Part shown: positions 1-8,258 of the stretch, piece by piece
How the letters are laid out: the number at the start of each line of letters is the position of its first letter
Position numbering within the stretch: position 1 is the first letter of the stretch
DNA from: CTSoil-075 sp042610375
GTDB lineage: Bacteria; Bacillota; Negativicutes; DSM-13327
Assembly: GCF_042610375.1 (NCBI RefSeq)
Contig: NZ_JBGJZL010000007.1
Location: forward strand, 192,329 to 256,328
Reading direction: 5' to 3'
DNA: 64,000 bases
Program-made: the position numbers and the translations under genes
Notes under the pieces: model-generated
Database searches by the model: none
Seen by the model: only the letters and a program-made list of their open reading frames with translations
What the model was told of the DNA's origin: nothing

Positions 1-894
1 GTTCCAGTTCCAGTTCCAGAACCGATTCAGCCCATACCTGGGGTGGCGCCCTTGGATGTGAGTCAATATAAAAGTGAGCCCGTGATTAGGGTGTGGATAT
101 CAGAGAAAAGTTATATCGAAAGTATTGCATTGGAACGATATTTAGAAGGCGTGATTGCGAAAGAAATGGATCCTAAGTGGCCTGTTGAAGCTTTAGCTGC
201 TCAGGCTATTGCTTCTAGGACGCTGACTATTCATGCCATTGAAGCTGGTACGATTCGAAATTTACATCATGCGGATGTGAGCACATCAAAAGAAGAATTA
301 CAGGCTTATGCACCTGAGCTGGTGAATGATAATGTACGAGAGGCTGTACGGCGCACAAGAGGACAGGTATTACTTTATGGTGGCGGCTTAATAAATGCCA
401 TCTATAGTTCCTGTAATGGGCAGATTGCTGCCACAAAAGAAGAAAGCTTTCCGAAAGAAATTGTTACACCAACTCCTTATTTTCAGCCCGTGGTCGATAA
501 CTGTTTTCAATATGCACCAGCCAATTTACAATCATGGACAGTTAAAATACCAGGATCAGAAGTAGCTGCTGCTGTGGGCTATACAAATAATCCTGCTGAT
601 ATTACCATCTTAGAAAAAGGTCCATCGGGTCGGATTCTTTATATTGGTGCTGGCAATAAAAAAATCTATGGTGCTGATTTTAGAAAAAAAATTGGTTATG
701 AGCGTTTGAAATCCACCTTAATTACCGAAATGAGTTATGATGGGAAAAATTTTACTTTTTCAGGACGAGGTTGGGGGAATGGGGTAGGATTATGTCAATG
801 GGGTGCCTATACTTTTGCCCAACAGGGAATAAAAGCTGAAGAAATTCTCAAACATTATTATGTTGATGCAGAAATAAAAAAATTATGGGAATAA
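1..894 (+). CDS. SpoIID/LytB-domain protein, 5' end cut by window edge
   Basis: The reading frame is open from base 1 and starts with a Val-Pro repeat (VPVPVPEP), a proline linker like the one behind the lipid anchor of the paralogue at 33743. A GTG at 43 is in frame but lies inside the linker and has no clear ribosome-binding site, so the true start is probably outside the window. The SpoIID/LytB domain fills the rest: YLEGVIAKEM with the glutamate position used as catalytic residue in SpoIID, PVEALAAQAIASRT, and a C-terminal GRGWGNGVGLCQWGA block. SpoIID proteins are lytic transglycosylases that cleave denuded glycan strands during engulfment; a role in peptidoglycan or spore-wall remodelling is inferred from family only. 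Confidence 0.85.
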   Translation, partial: VPVPVPEPIQPIPGVAPLDVSQYKSEPVIRVWISEKSYIESIALERYLEGVIAKEMDPKWPVEALAAQAIASRTLTIHAIEAGTIRNLHHADVSTSKEELQAYAPELVNDNVREAVRRTRGQVLLYGGGLINAIYSSCNGQIAATKEESFPKEIVTPTPYFQPVVDNCFQYAPANLQSWTVKIPGSEVAAAVGYTNNPADITILEKGPSGRILYIGAGNKKIYGADFRKKIGYERLKSTLITEMSYDGKNFTFSGRGWGNGVGLCQWGAYTFAQQGIKAEEILKHYYVDAEIKKLWE

Positions 895-958
895 AAGAAT
901 CAACAATGTGCATATACTAGTAGTGGAGAGGCAGTCTTATGACACCTCATCCAAATAG

Positions 959-1005
959 GCACCCCAGTTTCTTTTTAAGAAGAAATTGGGGTGCTACGGC
1001 TTTTT
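959..1005 (+). terminator. Probable Rho-independent terminator of the SpoIID-like gene
   Basis: A 15-bp near-perfect inverted repeat (GCACCCCAGTTTCTT / AAGAAATTGGGGTGC) spans 959-994 and is followed after a few bases by TTTTT at 1001-1005. The T-tract is slightly displaced, so efficiency is uncertain. Confidence 0.6.
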
Positions 1006-1150
1006 AAAGACGATGATCTATTTTTTCTATGCTGTGATAGCAGGAATTTATTGAAAAAGATTGAATTACTCACAGTGCTTATTATTACATTTTGATGATT
1101 GAGACAGGTCTTAACAGGCGTAAGGTCTAAGAGTAGGGGGGAGGGCAAAT

Positions 1151-2020
1151 ATGGCTGATTGTACAATATCCCAGGATATGGCTAGTACATTAACAACATT
1201 TATTTATCAAAACACTGGTTATCATGTTATTGTCTGTAATCGTGAAGCTATGATTGTTGGAGATTCAGATGGAGGAAAACGTCTTAATACAAAACATGAA
1301 GGTTCGCAAAAAATTCTTAGCGGACATTTGAATGAATATGTTGTTACAGGAGATGATGTTGCCAAAAATAATAGTCTCAAAGAAGGACAGAATTATCCCA
1401 TCGAAGTTGATGGCGAGCGGGTGGGCACCTTTGCTATCGCAGGTAAACTTGATTATGTTCGTCCGATTGCTAAAGTAGTAGTGGCTTTATTGAGTACTCG
1501 ATTGAAACAGGCAAAACAAATTGAGATCGTACAAACTGTAGCCCAGGCTGTCTCTGATCAGGTTGGTCAGGCCGCAATCGCTGTTGAAGGCATCTCCGCT
1601 TCTTCTCAAGAATTGGCTGCGAATACAGAAAGTGTAGTGAATGTCTCTCATGATTCCGTGAGAAGAGTGAAAGATACTGGAAAAATTCTAGATATGAGTC
1701 GTAGTATTGCAACGCAAACCAAACTTCTGAGCCTTAATGCATCCATTGAAGCTGCTCGCGCTGGAACCTATGGACGAGGTTTTGCAGTCGTAGCTCAGGA
1801 AATGCAAAAATTGGCGCAAAATAGTGCAGATGCCACTGAAAGTATTAATGTTATCTTACAAGAGATTCAGCAATCGATTCAAAAAGTGATTGATGGTATT
1901 AATCAGTCGGCTGTCATTTCTAACAAACAAGCGAAAGCGATGCAGGATATTATTCAAGTTGTTGAAGGTGTTCAGGCTTCATCAGCGAATTTAGTTGCTG
2001 CATTTAAAAATAAAGGGTAA
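1151..2020 (+). CDS. Soluble methyl-accepting chemotaxis-type protein with diacid-sensor-like N-terminus
   Basis: 289 residues, no membrane segment or signal peptide, so probably cytoplasmic. Residues ~1-115 resemble the sugar-diacid recognition domain found in CdaR-type regulators (CNREAMIVGDSDGGKR, then EGQNYPIEVDGERVGTFAIAG). Residues ~130-285 are a short MCP signalling hairpin with the conserved tip (LLSLNASIEAARAGTYGRGF, AVVAQEMQKLAQNS) that contacts CheA/CheW. The ATG has a strong AGGGGGGAGGG site just upstream. The gene stands alone between two terminators; no chemotaxis neighbours are present. It may sense a cytoplasmic carboxylate or energy metabolite; the ligand is unknown. Confidence 0.85.
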   Translation: MADCTISQDMASTLTTFIYQNTGYHVIVCNREAMIVGDSDGGKRLNTKHEGSQKILSGHLNEYVVTGDDVAKNNSLKEGQNYPIEVDGERVGTFAIAGKLDYVRPIAKVVVALLSTRLKQAKQIEIVQTVAQAVSDQVGQAAIAVEGISASSQELAANTESVVNVSHDSVRRVKDTGKILDMSRSIATQTKLLSLNASIEAARAGTYGRGFAVVAQEMQKLAQNSADATESINVILQEIQQSIQKVIDGINQSAVISNKQAKAMQDIIQVVEGVQASSANLVAAFKNKG

Positions 2021-2091
2021 TAAACCTTGACATACTATTTGTAATAGACCTATAATGAATTTTGTAGAAAATATCTAATCCTAAATCAATT

Positions 2092-2120
2092 CCCCCTCTT
2101 ATGAGGGGGTGTTTTGTTTT
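2092..2120 (+). terminator. Rho-independent terminator after the chemoreceptor gene
   Basis: Stem CCCCCTC / GAGGGGG (2092-2098 and 2103-2109) with a TTAT loop, followed by a T-rich tract TGTTTTGTTTT. Confidence 0.85.
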
Positions 2121-2143
2121 GAATTTTCTTTATGAATTTTGCG

Positions 2144-2171
2144 TTACAATCGTTGCTGAATAGGCTATAAT
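2144..2171 (+). promoter_or_regulatory. Sigma-A type promoter for ywiB-argS
   Basis: TTACAA at 2144-2149, 16-bp spacer, TATAAT at 2166-2171, about 30 bp before the ywiB start codon. Confidence 0.6.
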
Positions 2172-2201
2172 ATATTTCAGGTTGGCAAGGGAGATAATCG
2201 T

Positions 2202-2636
2202 ATGATTAATGTTGTAGTGACAATAGTCGGCACGCAACGTGATGCCCAGGGCGAAGAAAATCGCATCGAGCTTATTACTGCAGGGCACTATTATGAGAAA
2301 AACGGTGTGCAGTATATTGTGTATAAAGATACTGAAGTATCTGGGCTTGAAGGTGTGAGCACCATGCTAAAAGTGTATGAACAGCATGTCGTGTTAGTCA
2401 GGATGGGAAATGTGAAGTACCAGCAACAGTTTCGTTTGGGTGAGAAAAGCCATAGTTCCTATGTGACGCCTTATGTTACGATGGAAATGGGTATACTAAC
2501 TCAAAGTATAGAGCAGGCTTTAAGTAAGTCAGTAGGGAACATACACATTCGTTATGAGCTAGAAATAAATGGACAATGGCAAAGTACCAATACCTTGTCG
2601 ATCAGTGTACGGGAGGAAAGTAAAAGTGGATATTAA
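2202..2636 (+). CDS. ywiB: DUF1934 (YwiB-like) small beta-barrel protein
   Basis: 144 residues of mostly beta-strand character with no membrane segment, matching the DUF1934/YwiB family (calycin-like beta-barrel of unknown function). The assignment rests on size, sequence character and position: ywiB lies directly upstream of argS in Bacillus subtilis and the same pair is seen here. The last 11 bases overlap the GTG start of argS, implying translational coupling. A GGGAG site at about 2189-2193 precedes the ATG. No catalytic motif is visible; biochemical role unknown. Confidence 0.85.
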   Translation: MINVVVTIVGTQRDAQGEENRIELITAGHYYEKNGVQYIVYKDTEVSGLEGVSTMLKVYEQHVVLVRMGNVKYQQQFRLGEKSHSSYVTPYVTMEMGILTQSIEQALSKSVGNIHIRYELEINGQWQSTNTLSISVREESKSGY

Positions 2637-4290
2637 AGAATTGTTGCAAAAAGCCATTTATCAAGCCGCACATCAAGCAATTGCTGATGGGATATTTAGT
2701 GCTGATGAGTTGCCGAAAATTGTATTAGAAGTACCACCCAAGAAGGAGTTTGGGGATTTTGCTACTAATTTTGCTATGCAGGCCGCCAAAGCCGCTAAAA
2801 CTAATCCAAGGGTCATTGCCGAGGCTATTGTTGCAAGATTAAAAGAAACATGGCTGGATAAAACGGTGATTGCAGGTCCTGGATTTATTAATTTTTATTT
2901 GAAATCAGATTGGCTCTATACAATGCTAGCTGATATTTTAGCACAAGGCAAGCACTATGGTAATAGTCTTTCAGGGGCTGGAGAACGTGTGCAGGTAGAG
3001 TTTGTGAGCGCGAATCCTACAGGACCATTACATGTAGGTCATGGTCGTGGAGCTGCTGTTGGCAGTGCTTTGGTTAATTTATTGAAGGCCGCAGGTTATG
3101 ATGTAGCGAGCGAATTCTATATTAATGATGCAGGCAATCAGATTGATAATTTAGCAGCATCCGTTAATGCTCGTTATGAAGAACTCTTGGGGCAGACTGT
3201 GGAATTTCCTGAAAATGGTTACCATGGACAGGATATTGTTCAGACGGCTCAGAGTATCATTGATCAAGATGGAGATAAACATCTACATCTTTCACTAGTG
3301 GAGCGATTAGCATTTTTTAAAGCCATTGCTCTTAATGAAAAATTATTGGCATTAAAAACTGACTTAGCCGCCTTTAATGTACACTTTGATGTATGGTTTA
3401 GTGAATGTACATTGCATCAGAGTAATGCGCTCAGCGAGACTTGTAAGGTCTTACAAGATAATGGATTTATCTATGAGCAAGATGGTGCTCTATGGCTCAA
3501 ATCGACAGCTTATGGTGATGACAAAGATCGTGTAGTGATTCGCGATAATGGTATTCCTACTTACTTAGCTGCAGATATTGCTTATCATCGTAATAAACTA
3601 GAGCGTGGTTTTAATAAGCTTATTAATATTTGGGGTGCTGATCATCATGGCTATATTTGCCGAGTTAGAGCAGCGATTGCTTCCCTTGGCTATCGTCCTG
3701 AGCAACTGGAAGTTCTCATTGTACAAATGGTCAGTTTATATCGAGATGGACAATTAGTTAAAATGTCTAAACGTACAGGTCAAAGTGTGACATTAAGTGA
3801 GCTAATTGAAGAAGTGGGTACAGATGCTGCTCGATTCTTCTTTATTATGCGTTCCCTTGACAGTCAATTAGATTTTGATCTTGATTTGGCTAAATCAAGA
3901 TCAAATGAGAATCCCGTGTACTATATCCAATATGCTTATGCACGGATTTCAAGTATTTTCCGTCAACTTGCAGAAGCAGGTATTACTCTTAGTGATATTG
4001 ACAATACTAAATTGAGTTTATTGACAAGTGAGTATGAAATCGCTTTAATTAAGAAATTAGGAGAATACCAAGAAGAGATTGCTGATGCGGCAAAAGAACG
4101 AGCACCTCATCGTATTGCCCGTTATGTACATGATTTAGCTGGTCAGTTTCATACCTTCTATAATCAATGTCGCATTAATGGTGTTGATAAAGATCTGCAA
4201 ATAGGACGTATGGCTTTAGTGAAAGCTGTGCAGACAACGATTGCTCATGCTCTTGGTATTTTAGGAATTAGTGCACCAGAAAAAATGTAA
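2626..4290 (+). CDS. argS: Arginyl-tRNA synthetase
   Basis: Class I aminoacyl-tRNA synthetase that charges tRNA-Arg. I chose GTG 2626 because GGGAGG at 2611-2616 is correctly spaced and a longer frame from 2569 would add 19 residues that translate ywiB sequence in another frame. The resulting 554 residues fit the family. Visible motifs: N-terminal Add1 domain (~1-100), HVGH version of the HIGH signature at residues 136-139 inside SANPTGPLHVGHGRG, and KMSK at 379-382. The C-terminal DALR anticodon-binding domain follows (AYARISSIFRQL onward). It overlaps ywiB and is followed by rpoE-pyrG, as in B. subtilis. Confidence 0.97.
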   Translation: MDIKELLQKAIYQAAHQAIADGIFSADELPKIVLEVPPKKEFGDFATNFAMQAAKAAKTNPRVIAEAIVARLKETWLDKTVIAGPGFINFYLKSDWLYTMLADILAQGKHYGNSLSGAGERVQVEFVSANPTGPLHVGHGRGAAVGSALVNLLKAAGYDVASEFYINDAGNQIDNLAASVNARYEELLGQTVEFPENGYHGQDIVQTAQSIIDQDGDKHLHLSLVERLAFFKAIALNEKLLALKTDLAAFNVHFDVWFSECTLHQSNALSETCKVLQDNGFIYEQDGALWLKSTAYGDDKDRVVIRDNGIPTYLAADIAYHRNKLERGFNKLINIWGADHHGYICRVRAAIASLGYRPEQLEVLIVQMVSLYRDGQLVKMSKRTGQSVTLSELIEEVGTDAARFFFIMRSLDSQLDFDLDLAKSRSNENPVYYIQYAYARISSIFRQLAEAGITLSDIDNTKLSLLTSEYEIALIKKLGEYQEEIADAAKERAPHRIARYVHDLAGQFHTFYNQCRINGVDKDLQIGRMALVKAVQTTIAHALGILGISAPEKM

Positions 4291-4395
4291 GGTAAATCTT
4301 AAAAATCTCCTTAAATAAAAAAAGGAATTTTTCTGTGCATGGTGAATGTTACCAGAAAAAGTGGAGTTATTAAATTTTGAGTGTGGAAGGATTTA

Positions 4396-4770
4396 ATGTA
4401 TATGACAGAAATGATGAAGCAAGTTTCAGAAGTGGAACTAGCGTATAAAATTTTACAAAAAACGGGTAAATCCATGTATTTTAGAGATTTAATTACTGAA
4501 GTATTGGAACTTAAAGGGCGAAGAATCCACTCTTTAGCCCATGCGATATCCGAAGTTCATACGCAAATTAACATGGATAGTCGTTTTGTCCATATGGGTA
4601 AAGGAATGTGGGGGCTCGTTGAATGGTCGCCACAACAACTCAGTGGACGTTCGACTGTTGAAAAAGATGAAAGTGTAAAAACCTCTTCGACTGTTCGGCG
4701 GCAAAAACTTTTTGAAGAAATTCAACAAGAGTATGTCGCAGCAAATGCTGAACCTGGAGAAAGAGAATAA
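4396..4770 (+). CDS. rpoE: RNA polymerase delta-like protein (HARE-HTH domain)
   Basis: 124 residues from ATG 4396; ATG 4402 is an equally possible start, and a GTG at 4381 lies upstream of the GGAAGG site at 4385-4390. Residues ~10-80 match the HARE-HTH/RpoE fold (ELAYKILQKTGKSMYFRDLI, then SLAHAISEVHTQINMDSRF and GMWGLVEW). The delta subunit binds RNA polymerase and speeds recycling in Gram-positive bacteria. Position between argS and pyrG is the same as in B. subtilis. Unlike classical delta, the C-terminal tail (~45 residues) is mixed charge rather than a long run of Asp/Glu, so polymerase-recycling activity should not be assumed. Confidence 0.8.
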   Translation: MYMTEMMKQVSEVELAYKILQKTGKSMYFRDLITEVLELKGRRIHSLAHAISEVHTQINMDSRFVHMGKGMWGLVEWSPQQLSGRSTVEKDESVKTSSTVRRQKLFEEIQQEYVAANAEPGERE

Positions 4771-4774
4771 TTAC

Positions 4775-4802
4775 TTGACACTGTTCGATTGTAGAGTATA
4801 AA
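4775..4802 (+). promoter_or_regulatory. Sigma-A type promoter for pyrG
   Basis: TTGACA at 4775-4780, 16-bp spacer, TATAAA at 4797-4802, starting just after the rpoE stop codon. It leaves a leader of about 140 nt before pyrG. I looked for the GGGC start used in CTP-sensed reiterative initiation and for an attenuator hairpin and saw neither clearly. Confidence 0.65.
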
Positions 4803-4947
4803 ATAATTGGCGTACTGAAGTAGCGCACCAAACCTTTGTTAAAAGATTTGTGTAAGTCGCGACCTTAGCAGGCAATGTTAACATGATTAAATTTTTAATT
4901 TTTGTAGGGAATATACGGGTAAAGGCATTTTAGGAGGAACTAGAATT

Positions 4948-6555
4948 ATGGCAAAATATATATTCGTTACCGGGGGAGTTGTATCTTCTCTTGGTAAAGG
5001 GATCACTGCTGCTTCATTGGGGCGTTTATTAAAAAATCGTGGACTAAAAGTGACGATTCAAAAATTTGATCCATACATAAATATTGATCCTGGTACCATG
5101 AGCCCATACCAGCATGGGGAAGTATTTGTTACTGAAGATGGTGCAGAAACTGATTTGGACTTAGGGCATTATGAACGATTTATCGATATAAATTTGAGTA
5201 AAAGTTCCAATATAACCGCAGGTAAAGTGTATCTGTCAGTGATTAATAAGGAACGTAAAGGTGATTATTTAGGTGGTACTGTTCAAGTCATTCCTCATAT
5301 CACCAACGAGATCAAAGAGCGGGTTTATCGTGTAGGTAAAGAAGAAAATGCTGATGTTGTCATTACTGAAATTGGTGGCACTGTTGGTGATATTGAAAGT
5401 TTACCGTTCTTGGAAGCAATTCGCCAAGTGAAAAAAGAAGTAGGTCGGGATGGCGTACTTTATCTTCACGTAACACTTTTGCCGTATATTTCTGCAGCTG
5501 GCGAATTAAAAACCAAGCCAACTCAGCATAGCGTAAAAGAATTAAGAGGCATTGGTATTACTCCAGATATTATTGTTTGTCGTACTGAACATGACATTTC
5601 CCCTGAAATGCGTGATAAATTAGCTCTTTTCTGTGATATTGATGCAAATGCAGTCATTCAAAATAAAACAGTTGCGAGTATTTATGAAGTACCTTTACTG
5701 CTGCAGGAACAAAACCTTGACAGTATCGTTTTGAATAAACTTAACCTTACTGCCAATGAAGCGGATATGACAGAATGGAATAAAATGCTCGATAAAATTA
5801 TTAATCCATCAAAAAATGTAACAATTGCTATTGTTGGTAAATATGTAGCATTACCTGATGCTTATTTGAGCGTGTCGGAAGCTCTTAAACATGCCGGCAT
5901 TGCTAATGATACTGCCATTCAAATTAAATGGGTTAATGCGGAAGAGATTGAAGCCGATGATGTCGATCTCAGTAATTGTTTTGGTGATGTTGATGGTATC
6001 TTAATTCCTGGTGGTTTTGGTGATCGGGGTGTTGAAGGTAAGATTAAAGCGATTCAATATGCCCGTGAAAACAAAGTACCGTTTTTCGGTTTGTGTTTAG
6101 GTATGCAATGTGCCGTTATTGAGTTTGCACGAAACGTATGTAAACTAGCAGGGGCACATAGTACAGAGTTTAATGAGGAAACGCCTCATCCAGTGATTGA
6201 TTTGATGCTAGAACAAGTAGCAGTTGAAGATAAAGGCGGTACAATGCGTCTTGGTGTGTACCCATGTAAAGTACCAGAAGGTACGTTAACTTATCAAGCT
6301 TATCAAGATGAAATCATTTATGAACGTCATCGTCATCGTTGGGAGTTTAATAACGCCTACCGTGAGCAGTTAACTGCAGCTGGTTTGGTCATTGGTGGTA
6401 CTTTGCCAAAAGGTAGTCTAGTGGAAATTATTGAGATTAAAAACCATCCTTGGTATGTTGCAACTCAATTCCACCCGGAATTTAAATCCCGGCCAACAAA
6501 TCCACATCCATTATTCAGAGAGTTTGTGAAAGCAGCTTTGAACAATAAAAAATAA
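4948..6555 (+). CDS. pyrG: CTP synthase
   Basis: 535 residues, the usual length. It aminates UTP to CTP using ATP and glutamine. The N-terminal synthetase domain (~1-270) starts MAKYIFVTGGVVSSLGKG and has the KFDPYINIDPGTMSPYQHGE block. The C-terminal class I glutamine amidotransferase has its nucleophile at Cys383 (FGLCLGMQ) and the His/Glu pair in ATQFHPEFKSRP near the end. AGGAGG sits correctly upstream of the ATG. Preceded by rpoE and its own promoter; followed by a terminator, so largely monocistronic. Confidence 0.98.
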   Translation: MAKYIFVTGGVVSSLGKGITAASLGRLLKNRGLKVTIQKFDPYINIDPGTMSPYQHGEVFVTEDGAETDLDLGHYERFIDINLSKSSNITAGKVYLSVINKERKGDYLGGTVQVIPHITNEIKERVYRVGKEENADVVITEIGGTVGDIESLPFLEAIRQVKKEVGRDGVLYLHVTLLPYISAAGELKTKPTQHSVKELRGIGITPDIIVCRTEHDISPEMRDKLALFCDIDANAVIQNKTVASIYEVPLLLQEQNLDSIVLNKLNLTANEADMTEWNKMLDKIINPSKNVTIAIVGKYVALPDAYLSVSEALKHAGIANDTAIQIKWVNAEEIEADDVDLSNCFGDVDGILIPGGFGDRGVEGKIKAIQYARENKVPFFGLCLGMQCAVIEFARNVCKLAGAHSTEFNEETPHPVIDLMLEQVAVEDKGGTMRLGVYPCKVPEGTLTYQAYQDEIIYERHRHRWEFNNAYREQLTAAGLVIGGTLPKGSLVEIIEIKNHPWYVATQFHPEFKSRPTNPHPLFREFVKAALNNKK

Positions 6556-6566
6556 AACAAAATTAA

Positions 6567-6600
6567 GCAACTGTGGACAATTGACCGCAGTTGCTTTTTG
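6567..6600 (+). terminator. Rho-independent terminator of pyrG
   Basis: Stem GCAACTGTGG / CCGCAGTTGC (6567-6576, 6585-6594; one G-U pair) followed by TTTTTG. The run of T ends only a few bases before the sppA ribosome-binding site. Confidence 0.85.
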
Positions 6601-6616
6601 CATAAGGAGTGTAGTT

Positions 6617-7555
6617 ATGTATAAAAAATCTGTGATTATTGTCATTGGTTTAGTGGTACTTTTTTCGTTAGTAGGGCTGGCAGTCCATAATACTAGTAAA
6701 AAAACAATTCAAGCTAATAAAATTGCTGTGATTTATGTTGAAGGTGTCATTATGGGGGGGCATGGACAGAGTACTTTATTATCTGAACAAGGTGGTACGG
6801 ATCAAGTTATTAAACAATTACATGAGGCACGAGATGATGAGTCGGTTAAAGCTGTTATTCTTAGAATTAACAGTCCCGGTGGTAGTGCGGCAGCTTCTCA
6901 GGAAGTTGGATTTGAAATCAAAAAACTGCGAGCAAAAGGTAAGATTGTCGTGACTTCCATGGGTGATGTAGCGGCTTCAGGCGGTTATTGGTTAGCAGCT
7001 TGTACTGATAAAATATATGCAAATCCTACGACAATGACAGGCAGTATTGGTGTATATGTACCTTATGCGAATTGGGAAGAGTTATATAAAAAAGTAGGTA
7101 TTTATCAAGAAAAAATCAAAAGTGGACCTCATAAAGACATTTTATCTCCGGAACGTATGATGACTGGTGAAGAGCGAGAAATCATTCAGGTGATGGTAGA
7201 TGATATTTATAATCAATTTGTCACTGTGGTAGCTGAAGGACGTAAAATGGATATAGAACAAGTACGTAAGCTTGCTGATGGACGAATTTACACAGGGAAT
7301 CAAGCCAAGCAGTTGGGGTTGGTCGATGAATTAGGCAATATGTATGATGCCATTGATGGCACAGCAGAAATGGCGGGTATTAGTGGTAAACCGGAAATCA
7401 AGGAGTATGGTAAACACTCTCCATGGAGTATGTTATTTGGTGCGAATGGGCAAGTTGGTACTTTGTTAGAGCAAGTCATCTTTAAGCAGGCCCAAAATGC
7501 ATTGAATAGTGGTATGCCACAGGATTTATCGCCAGATAAATGGCAGGTGAAATAA
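6617..7555 (+). CDS. sppA: Signal peptide peptidase SppA (S49 family)
   Basis: 312 residues from ATG 6617, preceded by AAGGAG; an upstream in-frame start would lie inside the pyrG terminator. One N-terminal membrane anchor (residues ~5-23) is followed by a ClpP-like serine protease domain. The catalytic Ser/Lys dyad is visible as Ser121 (DVAASGGYW) and Lys173 (KSGPHKD), 52 residues apart as in the Bacillus enzyme. SppA degrades cleaved signal peptides at the membrane and has been linked to stress and lantibiotic resistance. The stop codon abuts the ATG of the next gene, so the two are probably co-transcribed. Confidence 0.95.
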   Translation: MYKKSVIIVIGLVVLFSLVGLAVHNTSKKTIQANKIAVIYVEGVIMGGHGQSTLLSEQGGTDQVIKQLHEARDDESVKAVILRINSPGGSAAASQEVGFEIKKLRAKGKIVVTSMGDVAASGGYWLAACTDKIYANPTTMTGSIGVYVPYANWEELYKKVGIYQEKIKSGPHKDILSPERMMTGEEREIIQVMVDDIYNQFVTVVAEGRKMDIEQVRKLADGRIYTGNQAKQLGLVDELGNMYDAIDGTAEMAGISGKPEIKEYGKHSPWSMLFGANGQVGTLLEQVIFKQAQNALNSGMPQDLSPDKWQVK

Positions 7556-8131
7556 ATGGGTAGCTTATTTGACAATCTTTATGATGTATTGTTTCAGCCA
7601 TGGGTAGCAATGAGGAATATGGCTGAAAGCAAAAATGTAGGGCAAGCGATCAGTGTTTTTTTCTGTAGTATACTTGTGCCAATCTGGGCATTGTATTTTG
7701 GCCTTAAAGATACTGGACTAGCAATGATGTTTCATGTCCTAGTCATGTTTAAAGTCATTGGTAGTCTCATGATATGGATTATGGGTGTTGCCATATGGCA
7801 GTTAACTGCTGAATTTTTTGGTGGTCGTGGCACAGCGGTAGGACTATTTGTAACCTTAGGATTTGCCCATATTCCTCGGATTTTTATGGTACCATTATGG
7901 GCGATGGTAACAGTCATGCCTTCAAGTACGAAGACATTTTTATTGTCAATCTCGGTACTGGTATTAGTATTTTGGTCACTTTATCTAGATGTGGTGGCAA
8001 TCAGAGAAGTACATCAATTATCGACAGCTAAATCAGTACTTGTACTGATGAGCCCTATAATTGGGATTGGAGTATTATGTGCAGTAATTGCTATCTTTAT
8101 TGGCAGTGGGCTGATTAATATGTCAATGTGA
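7556..8131 (+). CDS. YIP1-family integral membrane protein
   Basis: 191 residues with about five predicted membrane helices. The N-terminus (SLFDNLYDVLFQPWVAMRNM) and helix layout fit the bacterial YIP1 family, which often sits beside cell-envelope genes. It starts immediately after the sppA stop codon with a ribosome-binding site inside sppA, so it is translationally linked. No catalytic residues are seen. Function in bacteria is not established; a partner role for SppA is only suggested by linkage. Confidence 0.75.
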   Translation: MGSLFDNLYDVLFQPWVAMRNMAESKNVGQAISVFFCSILVPIWALYFGLKDTGLAMMFHVLVMFKVIGSLMIWIMGVAIWQLTAEFFGGRGTAVGLFVTLGFAHIPRIFMVPLWAMVTVMPSSTKTFLLSISVLVLVFWSLYLDVVAIREVHQLSTAKSVLVLMSPIIGIGVLCAVIAIFIGSGLINMSM

Positions 8132-8173
8132 TTTTAACTGCATATCTTAAATTCAATATTATAAAAAACAATT

Positions 8174-8208
8174 GCTCTGAATGAGATATCCGATATCTCA
8201 TTCAGAGC
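8174..8208. repeat. Perfect 17-bp inverted repeat
   Basis: GCTCTGAATGAGATATC at 8174-8190 is the exact reverse complement of 8192-8208, with a single unpaired base between. On the + strand no T-tract follows; on the - strand the hairpin would be followed by a T-rich tract (bases 8162-8170 read backwards). No minus-strand gene is present, so it may terminate antisense transcription or act as a 3' stabiliser. Confidence 0.8.
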
Positions 8209-8217
8209 AGACCAAAA

Positions 8218-8241
8218 AGCTAGAATCCATGTATTCTAGCT
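8218..8241. repeat. Second inverted repeat, upstream of the lipoprotein gene
   Basis: AGCTAGAAT (8218-8226) and ATTCTAGCT (8233-8241), 6-nt loop, ending about 10 bases before the AGGAG site of the gene at 8259. Could be an operator or leader hairpin. Confidence 0.6.
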
Positions 8242-8258
8242 AGAAAGGGTAGGAGAAT

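Noticed and set aside
995..1150. Riboswitch (c-di-GMP type) before the chemoreceptor gene
   Set aside because: I looked for the conserved core and found only a loose CTGTGA/TCACAG pair; nothing diagnostic.
4329..4359. Hairpin TTTTTCTG/CAGAAAAA between argS and rpoE
   Set aside because: Long AT-rich loop and no T-tract after it; too weak to call a terminator.
4771..4947. CTP-sensing reiterative-transcription leader for pyrG
   Set aside because: No GGGC at the predicted start and no clear attenuator hairpin, so only the promoter is listed.
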